Positions 1-6,815 are shown, numbered from the stretch's first letter. The stretch is DNA of 11,784 bases from Brevundimonas sp. UBA7664 (GCF_002483305.1 NZ_DLHQ01000044.1:1-11784); one strand, 5' to 3'. Translations and numbers: made by a program. The notes: a model not told the origin generated them from the sequence alone.

Positions 1-1544
1 GCGGCGATCCGCGCCGCCAGCTGCGGCAGGCGCGCCGCGACGGTCGCGAGATTGCGCGCGCTCGCCGCGTCCGACGGGCCGCCGCCGGTTTCGCCGCGGT
101 CGTGCGTCGCCCCGAACAGCAGGCCGGATTCCGTCGGGACCGCATAGCCGCCCCAGGCGACGGGGCCGGCCTGAACCCCCTCGACCCAGTCGGCCTGTCC
201 CCGGACCGGCGCCAGCGGCAGGTCCGGGAGCAGCGCCGCCGCGCCCCAGCCGGCGGCGATCACCACCACCCCGGCTTCCATAATCAGCCCTCCGTCTCCG
301 TCCAGCAGGCGCCAGCCGTCGCCGACGGCCTCGATCCGGGCCACGGTGGCTGTGATCCTCTGCGCGTCGCCGAGCCAGGCCTCGAGGACGGCGACCGGAT
401 GGACGGCCAGGGCGTCGCGCATCCACAGTCCGCCGCTCGCTGTCGTCTCCCCGAGCCGCTCCGAACAGGCGAGGGCGTCGAGGGCCTGCATGGCCTCGGG
501 CGGCCAGACCGGCTGGGCTGCGATCTTGGCGAAGCGCACGGCGTCGCGCGGCGCCTGTTCGAGCTGAAGCACCCCCGTCCGGGCCACAGCGCCGGGCGTG
601 GCGGCGTAGAGCGCCCCGGCCTGCGTCAGGGCCCGGGCATAGAGGGCGGCGATGCCGCTGTCGCCGGCGTCGAGACGCGGCGTGACCAGGGCGGCGGGGA
701 AGCCGGACGCCCCGGCGCCGGGCCGGTCGGCCTCGATCACGGTCGCACGGACGCCAAGGGCCGAGAAGGCGCGCGCCAGCGCCGCGCCGGCGATTCCGGC
801 CCCGACCACCGCCACCGACGGCGCCGGGCCCGGAACGGCGCCCGAAGCGGGGAGGCGCGCCTCGAGCCGTTCGCGCTTGCGGCCGTGGCCGGGGCGCTTT
901 TCGACTGTGAAGCCCCGCGCTTCCAGGCCCCGACGCACGGCCCCCGCCACGGTGAAGGTGGCGAGCCGGGCGCCCGGCGCCGACCGGGTGCGGACGCCGT
1001 CCAGCACGGCGTCCGACCACATGTCCGGATTGGTTGAGGGCGCGAAGCCGTCGAGGAACCAGGCGTCGGCCCGCCCCGTCCACTGCGACAACGCCCAGGC
1101 GACGTCGCCGATCGCGAGGTCGAGCGTCGCGTTGAACGCCGGCAGGTCCAGGCGGTGAAACCCCGGCGTCGCCCCGGGCCAGACATTCAGCAGGGCCTGG
1201 GCGGCGTCCGCCAGTTCAGGCCAGCCGGCCAGGGCCCGCGCCGCCTCGTCGCGCGTCAGCGGAAACCCCTCGATCGAGAACAGGCTGAGATGGCCGCCGA
1301 CGGGCCTGTCGCGCCGCCACAGATCCAGCAGGGCGGCGATGTTCAGCCCGGTGCCGAAGCCCAGCTCGGCGACGCAGAATCGTCTTCGCCCCGCCCAGGC
1401 CTCCGGCAGGCCGCAGCCGGTGAGAAAAACCGCCCGGGCCTCCGCCAGACCGTCTTCTCGCGAGAAATAGACGTCGTCGTACCGCCCGGAGCGCGGGGAT
1501 CCGTCATCGGTCCAGATCAGACGGGGCGAGCGGTCTTCGGCCAT
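1..1544 (-). CDS. mnmC: Bifunctional tRNA 5-methylaminomethyl-2-thiouridine modification protein MnmC, 3' end outside the window
   Basis: This enzyme finishes the mnm5 modification of uridine 34 in certain tRNAs in the cytoplasm. A C-terminal FAD oxidoreductase domain converts cmnm5U to nm5U, and an N-terminal SAM methyltransferase domain makes mnm5U. The first 514 residues are present, translated from ATG at 1544. Residues 62-69 read GFGTGLNI, the SAM-binding motif. Residues 165-176 read DGFAPSTNPDMW, close to the FLDGFAPAKNPDMW signature of E. coli MnmC. A G-x-GRKRE segment near 219-225 closes the methyltransferase domain. The oxidoreductase starts near 242 with the dinucleotide-binding VAVVGAGIAGAA. 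Family members run to roughly 600-670 residues, so about 100-150 are missing at the left edge; that loss comes from the window boundary and is not a mutation. No strong Shine-Dalgarno is visible. A terminator lies between this gene and the lipoprotein upstream, so it probably has its own promoter. Confidence 0.95.
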   Translation of the reverse strand, partial: MAEDRSPRLIWTDDGSPRSGRYDDVYFSREDGLAEARAVFLTGCGLPEAWAGRRRFCVAELGFGTGLNIAALLDLWRRDRPVGGHLSLFSIEGFPLTRDEAARALAGWPELADAAQALLNVWPGATPGFHRLDLPAFNATLDLAIGDVAWALSQWTGRADAWFLDGFAPSTNPDMWSDAVLDGVRTRSAPGARLATFTVAGAVRRGLEARGFTVEKRPGHGRKRERLEARLPASGAVPGPAPSVAVVGAGIAGAALARAFSALGVRATVIEADRPGAGASGFPAALVTPRLDAGDSGIAALYARALTQAGALYAATPGAVARTGVLQLEQAPRDAVRFAKIAAQPVWPPEAMQALDALACSERLGETTASGGLWMRDALAVHPVAVLEAWLGDAQRITATVARIEAVGDGWRLLDGDGGLIMEAGVVVIAAGWGAAALLPDLPLAPVRGQADWVEGVQAGPVAWGGYAVPTESGLLFGATHDRGETGGGPSDAASARNLATVAARLPQLAARIA

Positions 1545-1579
1545 GCGTCACGGCCTATACGCGTCGCGGGCCGGTGCAA

Positions 1580-1605
1580 CGAAAAACGGGCGAGTCAGGC
1601 CGCCC
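1580..1605 (-). terminator. Intrinsic terminator after the first Ala-rich lipoprotein
   Basis: On the minus strand GGGCG and CGCCC form a 5-bp stem around an 8-nt loop, followed directly by GTTTTTC. The stem is 1588-1592 with 1601-1605, and the T-run lies at 1582-1586. It sits just past the stop of the lipoprotein at 1623 and just upstream of mnmC, which suggests the two are transcribed separately. The stem is short, so read-through is likely. Confidence 0.6.
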
Positions 1606-1622
1606 ACCCCCGATTCGCCAGG

Positions 1623-1922
1623 TCAGTGCGCCGGGGCGGCCTGGGGATGGAGCTCACCGGGCGCGTGGGAGGCCGTGTCATCGGGCGTCGCCGGCGCCGC
1701 CGGGGTCGGGGCGGCCTCGGCCGGGGGGGTCGCGGCGGGGGCGTTGGCGGCCGCCGCGGCCAGGGCGGCGGATTGATCGGCGGTCACCATGCCCGTGTCG
1801 GCGGCGACACCCGAGGCCTCGGCGGCTTCGGTCGTGGCTTCGGGGGCGGGCTCCTCGGCCTTGTTGCAGGCGGAGAGCGTCAGGGCCGCGGCTGCGGCGG
1901 CGAGGACGAGGGTGATTCGCAT
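1623..1922 (-). CDS. Small alanine-rich lipoprotein, 99 aa, unknown function
   Basis: The product begins MRITLVLA and has a typical lipoprotein signal peptide with lipobox L16-S-A-C19. It would therefore be lipidated on Cys19 and anchored to the inner or outer membrane. The mature part is low complexity: 37 of 99 residues overall are Ala, with many Glu, Pro and Thr, and a His/Pro-containing C-terminus. No catalytic motif is visible. The start is supported by AAGGAT about 7 nt upstream of the ATG. The next gene upstream encodes a shorter relative with the same MRIT start and Cys at position 19, so the pair looks like an old duplication or two members of one lipoprotein class. I cannot assign a function. 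Ala-rich small lipoproteins are common hypothetical genes in this group. Confidence 0.82.
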   Translation of the reverse strand: MRITLVLAAAAAALTLSACNKAEEPAPEATTEAAEASGVAADTGMVTADQSAALAAAAANAPAATPPAEAAPTPAAPATPDDTASHAPGELHPQAAPAH

Positions 1923-2004
1923 GGGAATATCCTTGTGGCCGGGAACGAACGACGTCGCTCCGGGTCTCAGGATGCCGACCGTCGGACCCCGCCCGCAAGG
2001 GTTC

Positions 2005-2040
2005 AGACAAAGAAAAAGGGCCGCCCGTAAGGGCGACCCT
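2005..2040 (-). terminator. Intrinsic terminator after the second Ala-rich lipoprotein
   Basis: On the minus strand AGGGTCGCCC, loop TTAC and GGGCGGCCCT make a 10-bp stem with one U-G wobble, followed by TTTTTCTTTG. The arms are 2031-2040 and 2017-2026. The opposite strand would carry a C-A mismatch and has no T-run, so it acts for minus-strand transcription only. Confidence 0.85.
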
Positions 2041-2050
2041 TCATCGTCGT

Positions 2051-2093
2051 GCCCCGAAGGGCCCGTCGTTTCGTCAGCTCAGTATTACTGAGC
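2051..2093 (-). other. Two small hairpins at the stop codon and 3' UTR of the second lipoprotein
   Basis: A perfect inverted repeat (GCTCAG / CTGAGC, 2077-2093) places the UAA stop codon of the lipoprotein in its loop; a second in-frame stop (UGA) follows within the same hairpin. Then comes GCCC-UUCG-GGGC (2051-2062), a stable UUCG tetraloop. With the terminator just downstream this gives three hairpins in under 90 nt. They may protect the transcript 3' end; no function is proven. Confidence 0.5.
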
Positions 2094-2339
2094 AGCCGGG
2101 GCGGCCGGAGCAGCCGGGGCCATCGCGGCGTCGGCGGCCGGAGCGGCGGCTTCGGCGGTGGCGGCAGCGGCAGTCGCGTCGGCGGCGGCAGCGTCGGCGG
2201 TCGCGGCAGCGTCCGTGGCGGTGTCGGCGGCGGCAGCGGCGTCAGCCGAAGCGTCGGCGGCCTTGTCTTCGGCGGCGGGGGTGCAGGCGGCCAGGGCCAG
2301 AGCGGCGACCGAAGCGGCGACCAGAGCGGTGATGCGCAT
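2085..2339 (-). CDS. Small alanine/aspartate-rich lipoprotein, 84 aa, unknown function
   Basis: The product begins MRITALVAAS and has a lipobox L16-A-A-C19, so a lipid-anchored mature peptide of 66 residues is predicted. About 40 of those 66 residues are Ala. The first half alternates Ala runs with regularly placed Asp and Thr, which suggests a long amphipathic helix; the last 20 residues switch to Ala-Pro repeats. The frame stays open 12 codons further upstream, but I chose the ATG at 2339 because it is preceded by GAAGGAAG at a good distance and because it makes the N-terminus match that of the neighbouring 99-aa lipoprotein. It is likely monocistronic, with its own terminator and a 227-bp gap from motA upstream. 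A structural, Lpp-like role is possible but is only a guess. Confidence 0.8.
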   Translation of the reverse strand: MRITALVAASVAALALAACTPAAEDKAADASADAAAAADTATDAAATADAAAADATAAAATAEAAAPAADAAMAPAAPAAPAAQ

Positions 2340-2392
2340 GTTGTTTCTTCCTTCAGAAGGGTCATACGAGGTCATGAATCCTCGCAGTCCCG

Positions 2393-2421
2393 AGATAACG
2401 GGAACGTGAGCAGAAGCGCAA
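2393..2421 (-). promoter_or_regulatory. Candidate promoter of the second Ala-rich lipoprotein
   Basis: On the minus strand TTGCGC (2416-2421) and TTATCT (2393-2398) are separated by 17 bp and end about 54 bp before the ATG at 2339. The -35 is a fair match and the -10 a poor one. It is the best candidate I see in the gap after motA. Confidence 0.25.
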
Positions 2422-2566
2422 GCGAAATTCTCACGCGTTCGTGAACTGATGTGACGCAGGCGGGGAATTCCACGCGCCCGACGCGCCTCTTTTCATGAAT
2501 CCTTGTGGCGGCGGCGCACCGCTACGGCAGCGGTGGGCTGGAGGGCGGCGATGGCCGGCGGCGGGA

Positions 2567-3436
2567 TCAGGCTTCCATCGGCGCGGCGGACAGCGATTCT
2601 TCCATCTCAAGGAATGACGGCTGGGCCGAGGACGGAATGTCGCCGCGGCCGATCTCGACCGAGATCTGGGCGGCATTGCCGTGCAGATGGGCGACCAGCA
2701 CCGACTGGATGATCTTGTAGAAGGCGGCGTCGCCGTCGACGATCTCCTTCAGCCGCACCGAGATCGGCCCCACCAGGCCGTAGGCCAGGAACACGCCCAG
2801 GAAGGTGCCGACCAGGGCCCCGCCGATCATGCCGCCGAGGACTTCCGGGGGCTCGGTGATCGAGCCCATGGTCTTGATCACGCCCAGCACCGCCGCGACG
2901 ATGCCCAGGGCGGGCAGGCCGTCGGCCATGTTCTGCAGGGCGTGGGCGCCGGCCTGGGCCTCGTGGTGATGCTTCTCCAGCTGCTTTTCCATGGCGTCCT
3001 CGATCTGATGCGGATCCTCGAGGTTCATGGTCATCATGCGCAGGGTGTCGCAGATGAAGTCCGTGGCGAAATGGTCCTTCAGCACCTTGGGGTATTTCTG
3101 GAAGATGGTGCTCTCGGCCGGCTTTTCGATGTGGCTTTCCAGGGCGATCACGCCCTTGGACTTCATCGTCTTGGTCAGCTGGAACAGCAGGGACAACAGG
3201 TCCTTGTAGTCCTGCCGCTTCCATTTCGGGCCGGCGAACGCCTTGCCGAAGCCGCCCAGGGTGGCCTTGATGGTCGTGACGCTGTTGCCGATCAGGAAGG
3301 CCGCCACGGCCGCGCCGAGGATGGCCATCAGCTCATAGGGCAGGGAGTGGAGGATGACCTCCATCTTGCCGCCGGCCAGGATGTAGCTGCCGAACACCAT
3401 GGCGAACAGCAGGACGATGCCGATAATCTGGAACAT
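2567..3436 (-). CDS. motA: Flagellar motor stator protein MotA
   Basis: MotA and MotB form the proton-conducting stator in the inner membrane that turns the flagellar rotor. The 289-residue length fits the family. Hydrophobic segments lie near residues 1-20, 33-52, 173-190 and 200-224. The two key prolines are present: P175 in ADGLPALGIVAAVLG and P224 in LAYGLVGP. The cytoplasmic loop has the LESHIEKP segment, where E100 aligns with E98 of E. coli MotA, and the C-terminus has the typical PSFLEMEE. The residue aligned with rotor-contacting R90 of E. coli is K92, so the charge is kept. The start is fixed by alignment of the N-terminal helix; no clear Shine-Dalgarno precedes it. No motB is adjacent, which fits Caulobacter-type genomes where the two genes are unlinked. 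Confidence 0.96.
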   Translation of the reverse strand: MFQIIGIVLLFAMVFGSYILAGGKMEVILHSLPYELMAILGAAVAAFLIGNSVTTIKATLGGFGKAFAGPKWKRQDYKDLLSLLFQLTKTMKSKGVIALESHIEKPAESTIFQKYPKVLKDHFATDFICDTLRMMTMNLEDPHQIEDAMEKQLEKHHHEAQAGAHALQNMADGLPALGIVAAVLGVIKTMGSITEPPEVLGGMIGGALVGTFLGVFLAYGLVGPISVRLKEIVDGDAAFYKIIQSVLVAHLHGNAAQISVEIGRGDIPSSAQPSFLEMEESLSAAPMEA

Positions 3437-3459
3437 GGAGGGCGGTGGATCCTGCGCGC

Positions 3460-3484
3460 GAGTTACGCGGACCTTCGCCGTTAA
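3460..3484 (-). promoter_or_regulatory. Candidate housekeeping-type promoter of motA
   Basis: On the minus strand TTAACGG (3478-3484) and CGTAACTC (3460-3467) are 10 bp apart. This resembles the Caulobacter housekeeping pattern (TTGACGS, 10-14 bp, GCTANAWC) in six of seven and about five of eight positions. It lies 23 bp before the motA ATG, implying a very short leader. No sigma-54 -24/-12 pair was seen. Confidence 0.3.
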
Positions 3485-3486
3485 TG

Positions 3487-3510
3487 ATTAAGGGGCGGTT
3501 GCGAACCGCC
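3487..3510 (-). terminator. Probable terminator after the acyl-CoA synthetase gene
   Basis: A perfect 7-bp stem (GGCGGTT / AACCGCC, arms 3494-3500 and 3504-3510) with a 3-nt loop lies just past the TAG stop at 3516. The minus-strand tail is CCTTAATCATTAA, which is AT-rich but not a true T-run, so termination may be partial and some read-through into motA is possible. Confidence 0.45.
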
Positions 3511-3515
3511 GCGCG

Positions 3516-5315
3516 CTACAGCCGGGGATCGCCGTCCAGAATGGCGGCGCGGGCGGCCTCGGTCAGCTTGGCGTAGCCGTTCTTTCCGCCCCTGACATAG
3601 AGCGGGCCGTCGACCTTGTCGGGATCGAAGCCGTCGGTCACCAGATCGATCTTCTTGTATTTGAAGGTGCCGGTGGTGTCGGCCGACTTGATCAGCCGCA
3701 CGAACACCGGCCGGGCATAGGACGGCAGTTCCTGGTCGACCCAGTCGGCGAACGGCCTGGCGGCGAACCGGCCGTCGATCACCAGGGCGACCATGCCCGC
3801 CTTGCCGTCGTGTCCGGGCACGGGAACGCCATAGGCGATCACTTCCTTGACGCCGGGGGCGTCGGCCAGCCGCTGCTCGACCTCGGCGGTGGAGACGTTC
3901 TCGCCCTTCCAGCGGTAGGTGTCGCCGATCCGGTCGATGAAATAGACATAGCCTTCGCTGTCCTGCCGCATCAGGTCGCCGGTGCGGAACCAGCGGTCGC
4001 CGCGCACGAAGACATCGCGCAGGATCTTCTTCTCGGAGGCCGCCTTGTCGGCATAGCCGGAGAAGGCGTGGCGCGGATCGTCGCCGATCTGGCCCAGGGC
4101 CTCGCCGACCTCGCCGGCCTTGGCCAGCTGGCACAGGCCGTCGGCGCCGCGGACGGGCGCCTCGGTCTCCATGTCGAACCGGACGAGGCGGAAATTGATC
4201 TGTTTCTTCAGGAACCCCGGGACCCGGCCGATGGCGCCCGGCTTGCCGTCGAAATTGAACACCGAGACATTGCCCTCGGTCGAGCCGTAGAATTCCAGAA
4301 TGTCGGGGATGGCGAACCGCTTCTGGAAATCGGTCCAGACGTCGGGCCGCAGACCGTTGCCGAAGGCCAGACGCAGCTTGTGCGACCGCTCGTCGGGGTT
4401 CTCCGGGCAGTTGACCAGATAGCGGCACAGCTCGCCGATATAGACGAACAGGGTGGCCCCCGAGGCCTTCGCGTCCGGCCAGAAATTCGTCGCCGAGAAC
4501 CGCTTGCGAAGCACCAGCGTGCCGCCGTTCAGCAGGGCCGGCCCGACGCCCACAAGGCCGCCCGTGGAATGATACAGCGGCAGGACGTTGAAGGTGACGT
4601 CCTTGTCGGTCGCGGCCGTGGCCCCGGCGAAGGCGCGCATATAGGTGCGGGCCCGGGCGTGGGTGATCTTGGCCGCCTTGGGCAGGCCGGTGGTGCCCGA
4701 GGTGTAGATGTACAGGGCCGTGTCGCGGTTGGTCAGGCCCGAACGCGCCGACCGCGCGGGCCGCACCGACGAGCCGCTGCGCACCGGCTTGTCCAGCCCG
4801 CGCCGCTCGTCCGCCTCGTCCTCGTCCTTCAGACCCAGCACCCAGAGCATCAGATTGCGCCCCGACAGGGCCCGCGCGTCCTCGACCCGTTTCCAGCAAT
4901 CCTCGTCGGTGATGACCTGGGAGGCGTTGGAGATCGACAGGCAGTGGGCCAGGCTGTGACCGGTCAGATTGGTGTTGATCAGGGCGGTGGCGACGCCGAC
5001 CTTGGAGAAGCCCATCCAGGCGGCGATGTATTCGGCCCGGTTCAACATCACCAGGGCGATGGTGTCGCCGCGCTTGAGCCGCCGGCTCTGGGCCCAGTGG
5101 CCGAAGCGGTTGGCCATGGCGTCCAGCTCGCGATAGGTGACCGTGCGTCGGTCGTCCTGGATGGCCACATGGTCCCCGAAGCGGTCGACCGCCTCTTCCC
5201 AGTCGTCGCAGACCAGATCGACGCTATCCAGTTCGATCGGCTTGATGCGCTTGAGCAGGCGGCTCAGCCCCTTGGCGAAACGCATGTTGCGCTTGATGTT
5301 CGCCACAAGACCCAT
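3516..5315 (-). CDS. FATP-type long-chain acyl-CoA synthetase (AMP-binding family)
   Basis: The enzyme activates fatty acids to acyl-CoA through an acyl-AMP intermediate, at or near the inner membrane, feeding beta-oxidation or lipid synthesis. All adenylate-forming motifs are present in order (599-aa numbering): YTSGTTGLPK at 204-213, LPLYHS at 245-250, YGSTEGN at 343-349, TGDL at 445-448, DRIGDTYRWKGENVS at 461-475 and TGTFKYKK at 548-555 with the catalytic lysine region. The RWKGENVS and FKYKK forms and the overall length fit the FATP/very-long-chain subgroup rather than classical FadD. A basic, Ser/Arg-rich stretch at about 175-195 precedes the ATP loop. I chose ATG at 5315 because GGAG lies 11 nt upstream; an in-frame GTG at 5327 would add four residues (MTTT). 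The exact chain-length preference cannot be read from the sequence. Confidence 0.93.
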   Translation of the reverse strand: MGLVANIKRNMRFAKGLSRLLKRIKPIELDSVDLVCDDWEEAVDRFGDHVAIQDDRRTVTYRELDAMANRFGHWAQSRRLKRGDTIALVMLNRAEYIAAWMGFSKVGVATALINTNLTGHSLAHCLSISNASQVITDEDCWKRVEDARALSGRNLMLWVLGLKDEDEADERRGLDKPVRSGSSVRPARSARSGLTNRDTALYIYTSGTTGLPKAAKITHARARTYMRAFAGATAATDKDVTFNVLPLYHSTGGLVGVGPALLNGGTLVLRKRFSATNFWPDAKASGATLFVYIGELCRYLVNCPENPDERSHKLRLAFGNGLRPDVWTDFQKRFAIPDILEFYGSTEGNVSVFNFDGKPGAIGRVPGFLKKQINFRLVRFDMETEAPVRGADGLCQLAKAGEVGEALGQIGDDPRHAFSGYADKAASEKKILRDVFVRGDRWFRTGDLMRQDSEGYVYFIDRIGDTYRWKGENVSTAEVEQRLADAPGVKEVIAYGVPVPGHDGKAGMVALVIDGRFAARPFADWVDQELPSYARPVFVRLIKSADTTGTFKYKKIDLVTDGFDPDKVDGPLYVRGGKNGYAKLTEAARAAILDGDPRL

Positions 5316-5494
5316 CGTCGTCGTCACTCCGCGGAAAAGCCGTCCGTTCCATGGTGATGGACAAGCCGTCGGTCGCGGTCAACCGGCAGGGGAATCCCGA
5401 GGCCGTTTGAGGCGGTATGAACGCCGGTTTGCTGGCCGGCGTGGCGCCGATGCGGCGGTGACGCCGCGTGAACCTGTCGAACCCTGACTGCCAC

Positions 5495-5523
5495 TTGAAC
5501 AACCGGCTCCGGCAGCGCTTAAT
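5495..5523 (+). promoter_or_regulatory. Candidate promoter of the secreted PPC-like protein
   Basis: TTGAAC (5495-5500) and CTTAAT (5518-5523) are separated by 17 bp, each matching four of six positions of the sigma-70 consensus. Transcription would start near 5530, about 50 nt before the ATG at 5579. The rest of the 263-bp divergent region (5316-5578) shows no gene and no other clear signal. Confidence 0.4.
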
Positions 5524-5578
5524 CACCGAACGCGGATTTACCGGCGCAGGGCCGTGCGGATCCCGGGGGAGTTGACCG

Positions 5579-6037
5579 ATGAAATACCTACTGACCGCCG
5601 CCTGCGCTCTGGCGCTCGCCGGACCCGCCATGGCCCAGGACTACAATGCCGAGCCCAACTACGGCGACATCACCCTGGCGCCGGGCTTCACGCCCGATCC
5701 TCACCTGGTCAGCCTGCGCGCCGGCGGCGACATCAGCGCCTCGGGCGCGGGCAGCGGCTGCACCGGCTACATCACCAATGCGCCCGATTTCCGGTTCTAC
5801 TGGAGCGGCAAGGGCTCGCTGAACATCAAGGTTTCGGTCCTGTCGAAGGCTGACACCACCCTGGTGGTCAATGGTCCGAACGGCGAATGGTACTGCGACG
5901 ACGACATGGGCGAGGACAACAACCCGCTGATCACCCTGGGCTCGCAGGCCGGACGCTATGAGATCTGGGTCGGCACCTACTCGAGCGGCGACCCGCAGCC
6001 CGCCGTGCTGTCGATCTCGGAAGTCACCAACTTCTGA
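5579..6037 (+). CDS. Small secreted protein resembling a lone PPC-like beta domain, 152 aa
   Basis: A Sec signal peptide covers residues 1-19 and would be cleaved after AMA, leaving a periplasmic or exported protein of about 133 residues. The mature part alternates short beta-type segments and ends with YEIWVGTYSSGDPQPAVLSI, reminiscent of bacterial pre-peptidase C-terminal (PPC) domains, which help secretion or surface binding. An acidic cluster (D107-D113, DDDMGED) could bind calcium. Two cysteines, C61 and C106, could form one disulfide. No protease or other catalytic domain is attached, although relatives are sometimes labelled peptidase S1-like. The start is supported by GGGGGA 8 nt upstream of the ATG. 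The gene is probably monocistronic: it has a candidate promoter and a strong terminator. The fold call is by eye only and the function is unknown. Confidence 0.85.
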   Translation: MKYLLTAACALALAGPAMAQDYNAEPNYGDITLAPGFTPDPHLVSLRAGGDISASGAGSGCTGYITNAPDFRFYWSGKGSLNIKVSVLSKADTTLVVNGPNGEWYCDDDMGEDNNPLITLGSQAGRYEIWVGTYSSGDPQPAVLSISEVTNF

Positions 6038-6074
6038 CGCCCGCCGTGAAGTAATCGGCGAACAAGAAGCTGTA

Positions 6075-6113
6075 CCGTTGCCGCCCCAATTGTGGCGGCA
6101 ACGGCGTTTCTTC
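6075..6113 (+). terminator. Strong intrinsic terminator after the PPC-like gene
   Basis: A perfect 11-bp stem, CCGTTGCCGCC / GGCGGCAACGG (6075-6085 with 6094-6104), closes an 8-nt loop and is followed by CGTTTCTTC. It lies 38 nt after the stop codon and separates this gene from the next one on the same strand. Confidence 0.8.
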
Positions 6114-6185
6114 GCGGCAAGACAAGAATCGCGGAACCGTGATCTCGCGGATTAGTTTCTTCCATGAGATTTTGGAGGAACTGCA

Positions 6186-6815
6186 ATGTCCGTGACCTAT
6201 CCCGCCGACCCGACCAAACCCTATGGCGATCGTGTTGAGATGCCGCGCGTGGACCCCCATGCCGCGCTGGCGAACGATGAGCCCTTTGTTCCCGTCTATG
6301 CCCGACGCGGCAAGGCGCGTGGCGGCCAGGGCAAGATCAAGACCTGGATGATCCTGACCCCCGTCGCCGTTCTGGCGCTGGGCGGCATCGGCGCCATGAT
6401 GCTGATGCAGGGCCCGGAAGAAGCGTCCGCGCCCCTGGCCGAGCCCGCTCTGACCGCGCCGGTGCTGTCCGCCTCTCCGACCGAAGCCGCCCTGGCGCCG
6501 CTGACCACCGCCTCAACGCCTGAACCGGTGATCGCCGCCCCGGCGGCCCCCGTGGCTGAGGACGCCGCGCCGCTTCGTCGGGCCGCCCCGGCTCCCGCGC
6601 GACGTGAGGCTGTCCGGCCGGCCGCTCCCGCTCCGACGGCCTCGCCGCGGGCTGTGACCCCGGCCCCTGCCGTCACCACCGGACCGCAGGCCTATACGCC
6701 GGCTCCGGTCGCGCCTTCGACCTCGACCCTGAACACCGCCCCGTCGACCGCGGCTCCGGCGACGCCCGCGCCCGCCCCGACGCCTCCGGTGATTATCGTC
6801 GAACCGGTCGGCTGA
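6186..6815 (+). CDS. Single-pass membrane protein with Pro/Ala-rich periplasmic tail, 209 aa
   Basis: The protein has a short polar N-terminus, a basic patch (R40-K52), one transmembrane helix at about 53-74 and a low-complexity tail of about 135 residues rich in Ala, Pro, Thr and Val. The basic patch before the helix predicts N-terminus inside and tail in the periplasm. The tail resembles the extended Pro/Ala linkers of TonB-, TolA- or SPOR-type proteins, but no terminal folded domain follows; it simply ends VIIVEPVG. The start has an excellent Shine-Dalgarno, GGAGGA 6 nt before the ATG. It stands between two terminators, so it is likely a single-gene unit. I do not recognise the family. The tail could span toward the cell wall or be a disordered tether. 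Confidence 0.8.
   Translation: MSVTYPADPTKPYGDRVEMPRVDPHAALANDEPFVPVYARRGKARGGQGKIKTWMILTPVAVLALGGIGAMMLMQGPEEASAPLAEPALTAPVLSASPTEAALAPLTTASTPEPVIAAPAAPVAEDAAPLRRAAPAPARREAVRPAAPAPTASPRAVTPAPAVTTGPQAYTPAPVAPSTSTLNTAPSTAAPATPAPAPTPPVIIVEPVG

Noticed and set aside
102..1037. 311-codon open frame on the plus strand at the left edge
   Set aside because: It is antisense to mnmC, whose SAM and FAD motifs are clear in the other strand; the translated product is Arg/Gly-rich noise.
2431..2444. Short inverted repeat TCACG-CGTT-CGTGA upstream of the second lipoprotein
   Set aside because: Only five base pairs per arm; this length is common by chance and it lies upstream of the candidate promoter without other support.
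2517..2535. 7-bp hairpin after motA (CACCGCT / AGCGGTG)
   Set aside because: The stem is perfect, but the minus-strand tail is GC-rich with no T-run, so it is not a convincing intrinsic terminator.
3481..3491. TTAATGATTAA as a possible CtrA-binding site
   Set aside because: The two TTAA halves are 3 bp apart, not the 7 bp needed for the TTAA-N7-TTAA motif.
3810..5357. 515-codon open frame on the plus strand, antisense to the acyl-CoA synthetase
   Set aside because: It lies opposite a gene with every family motif intact, its translation has no recognisable domain and is low-complexity Gly/Ala/Val/Arg/Asp, and no Shine-Dalgarno supports it. Long antisense frames are expected in very GC-rich DNA.
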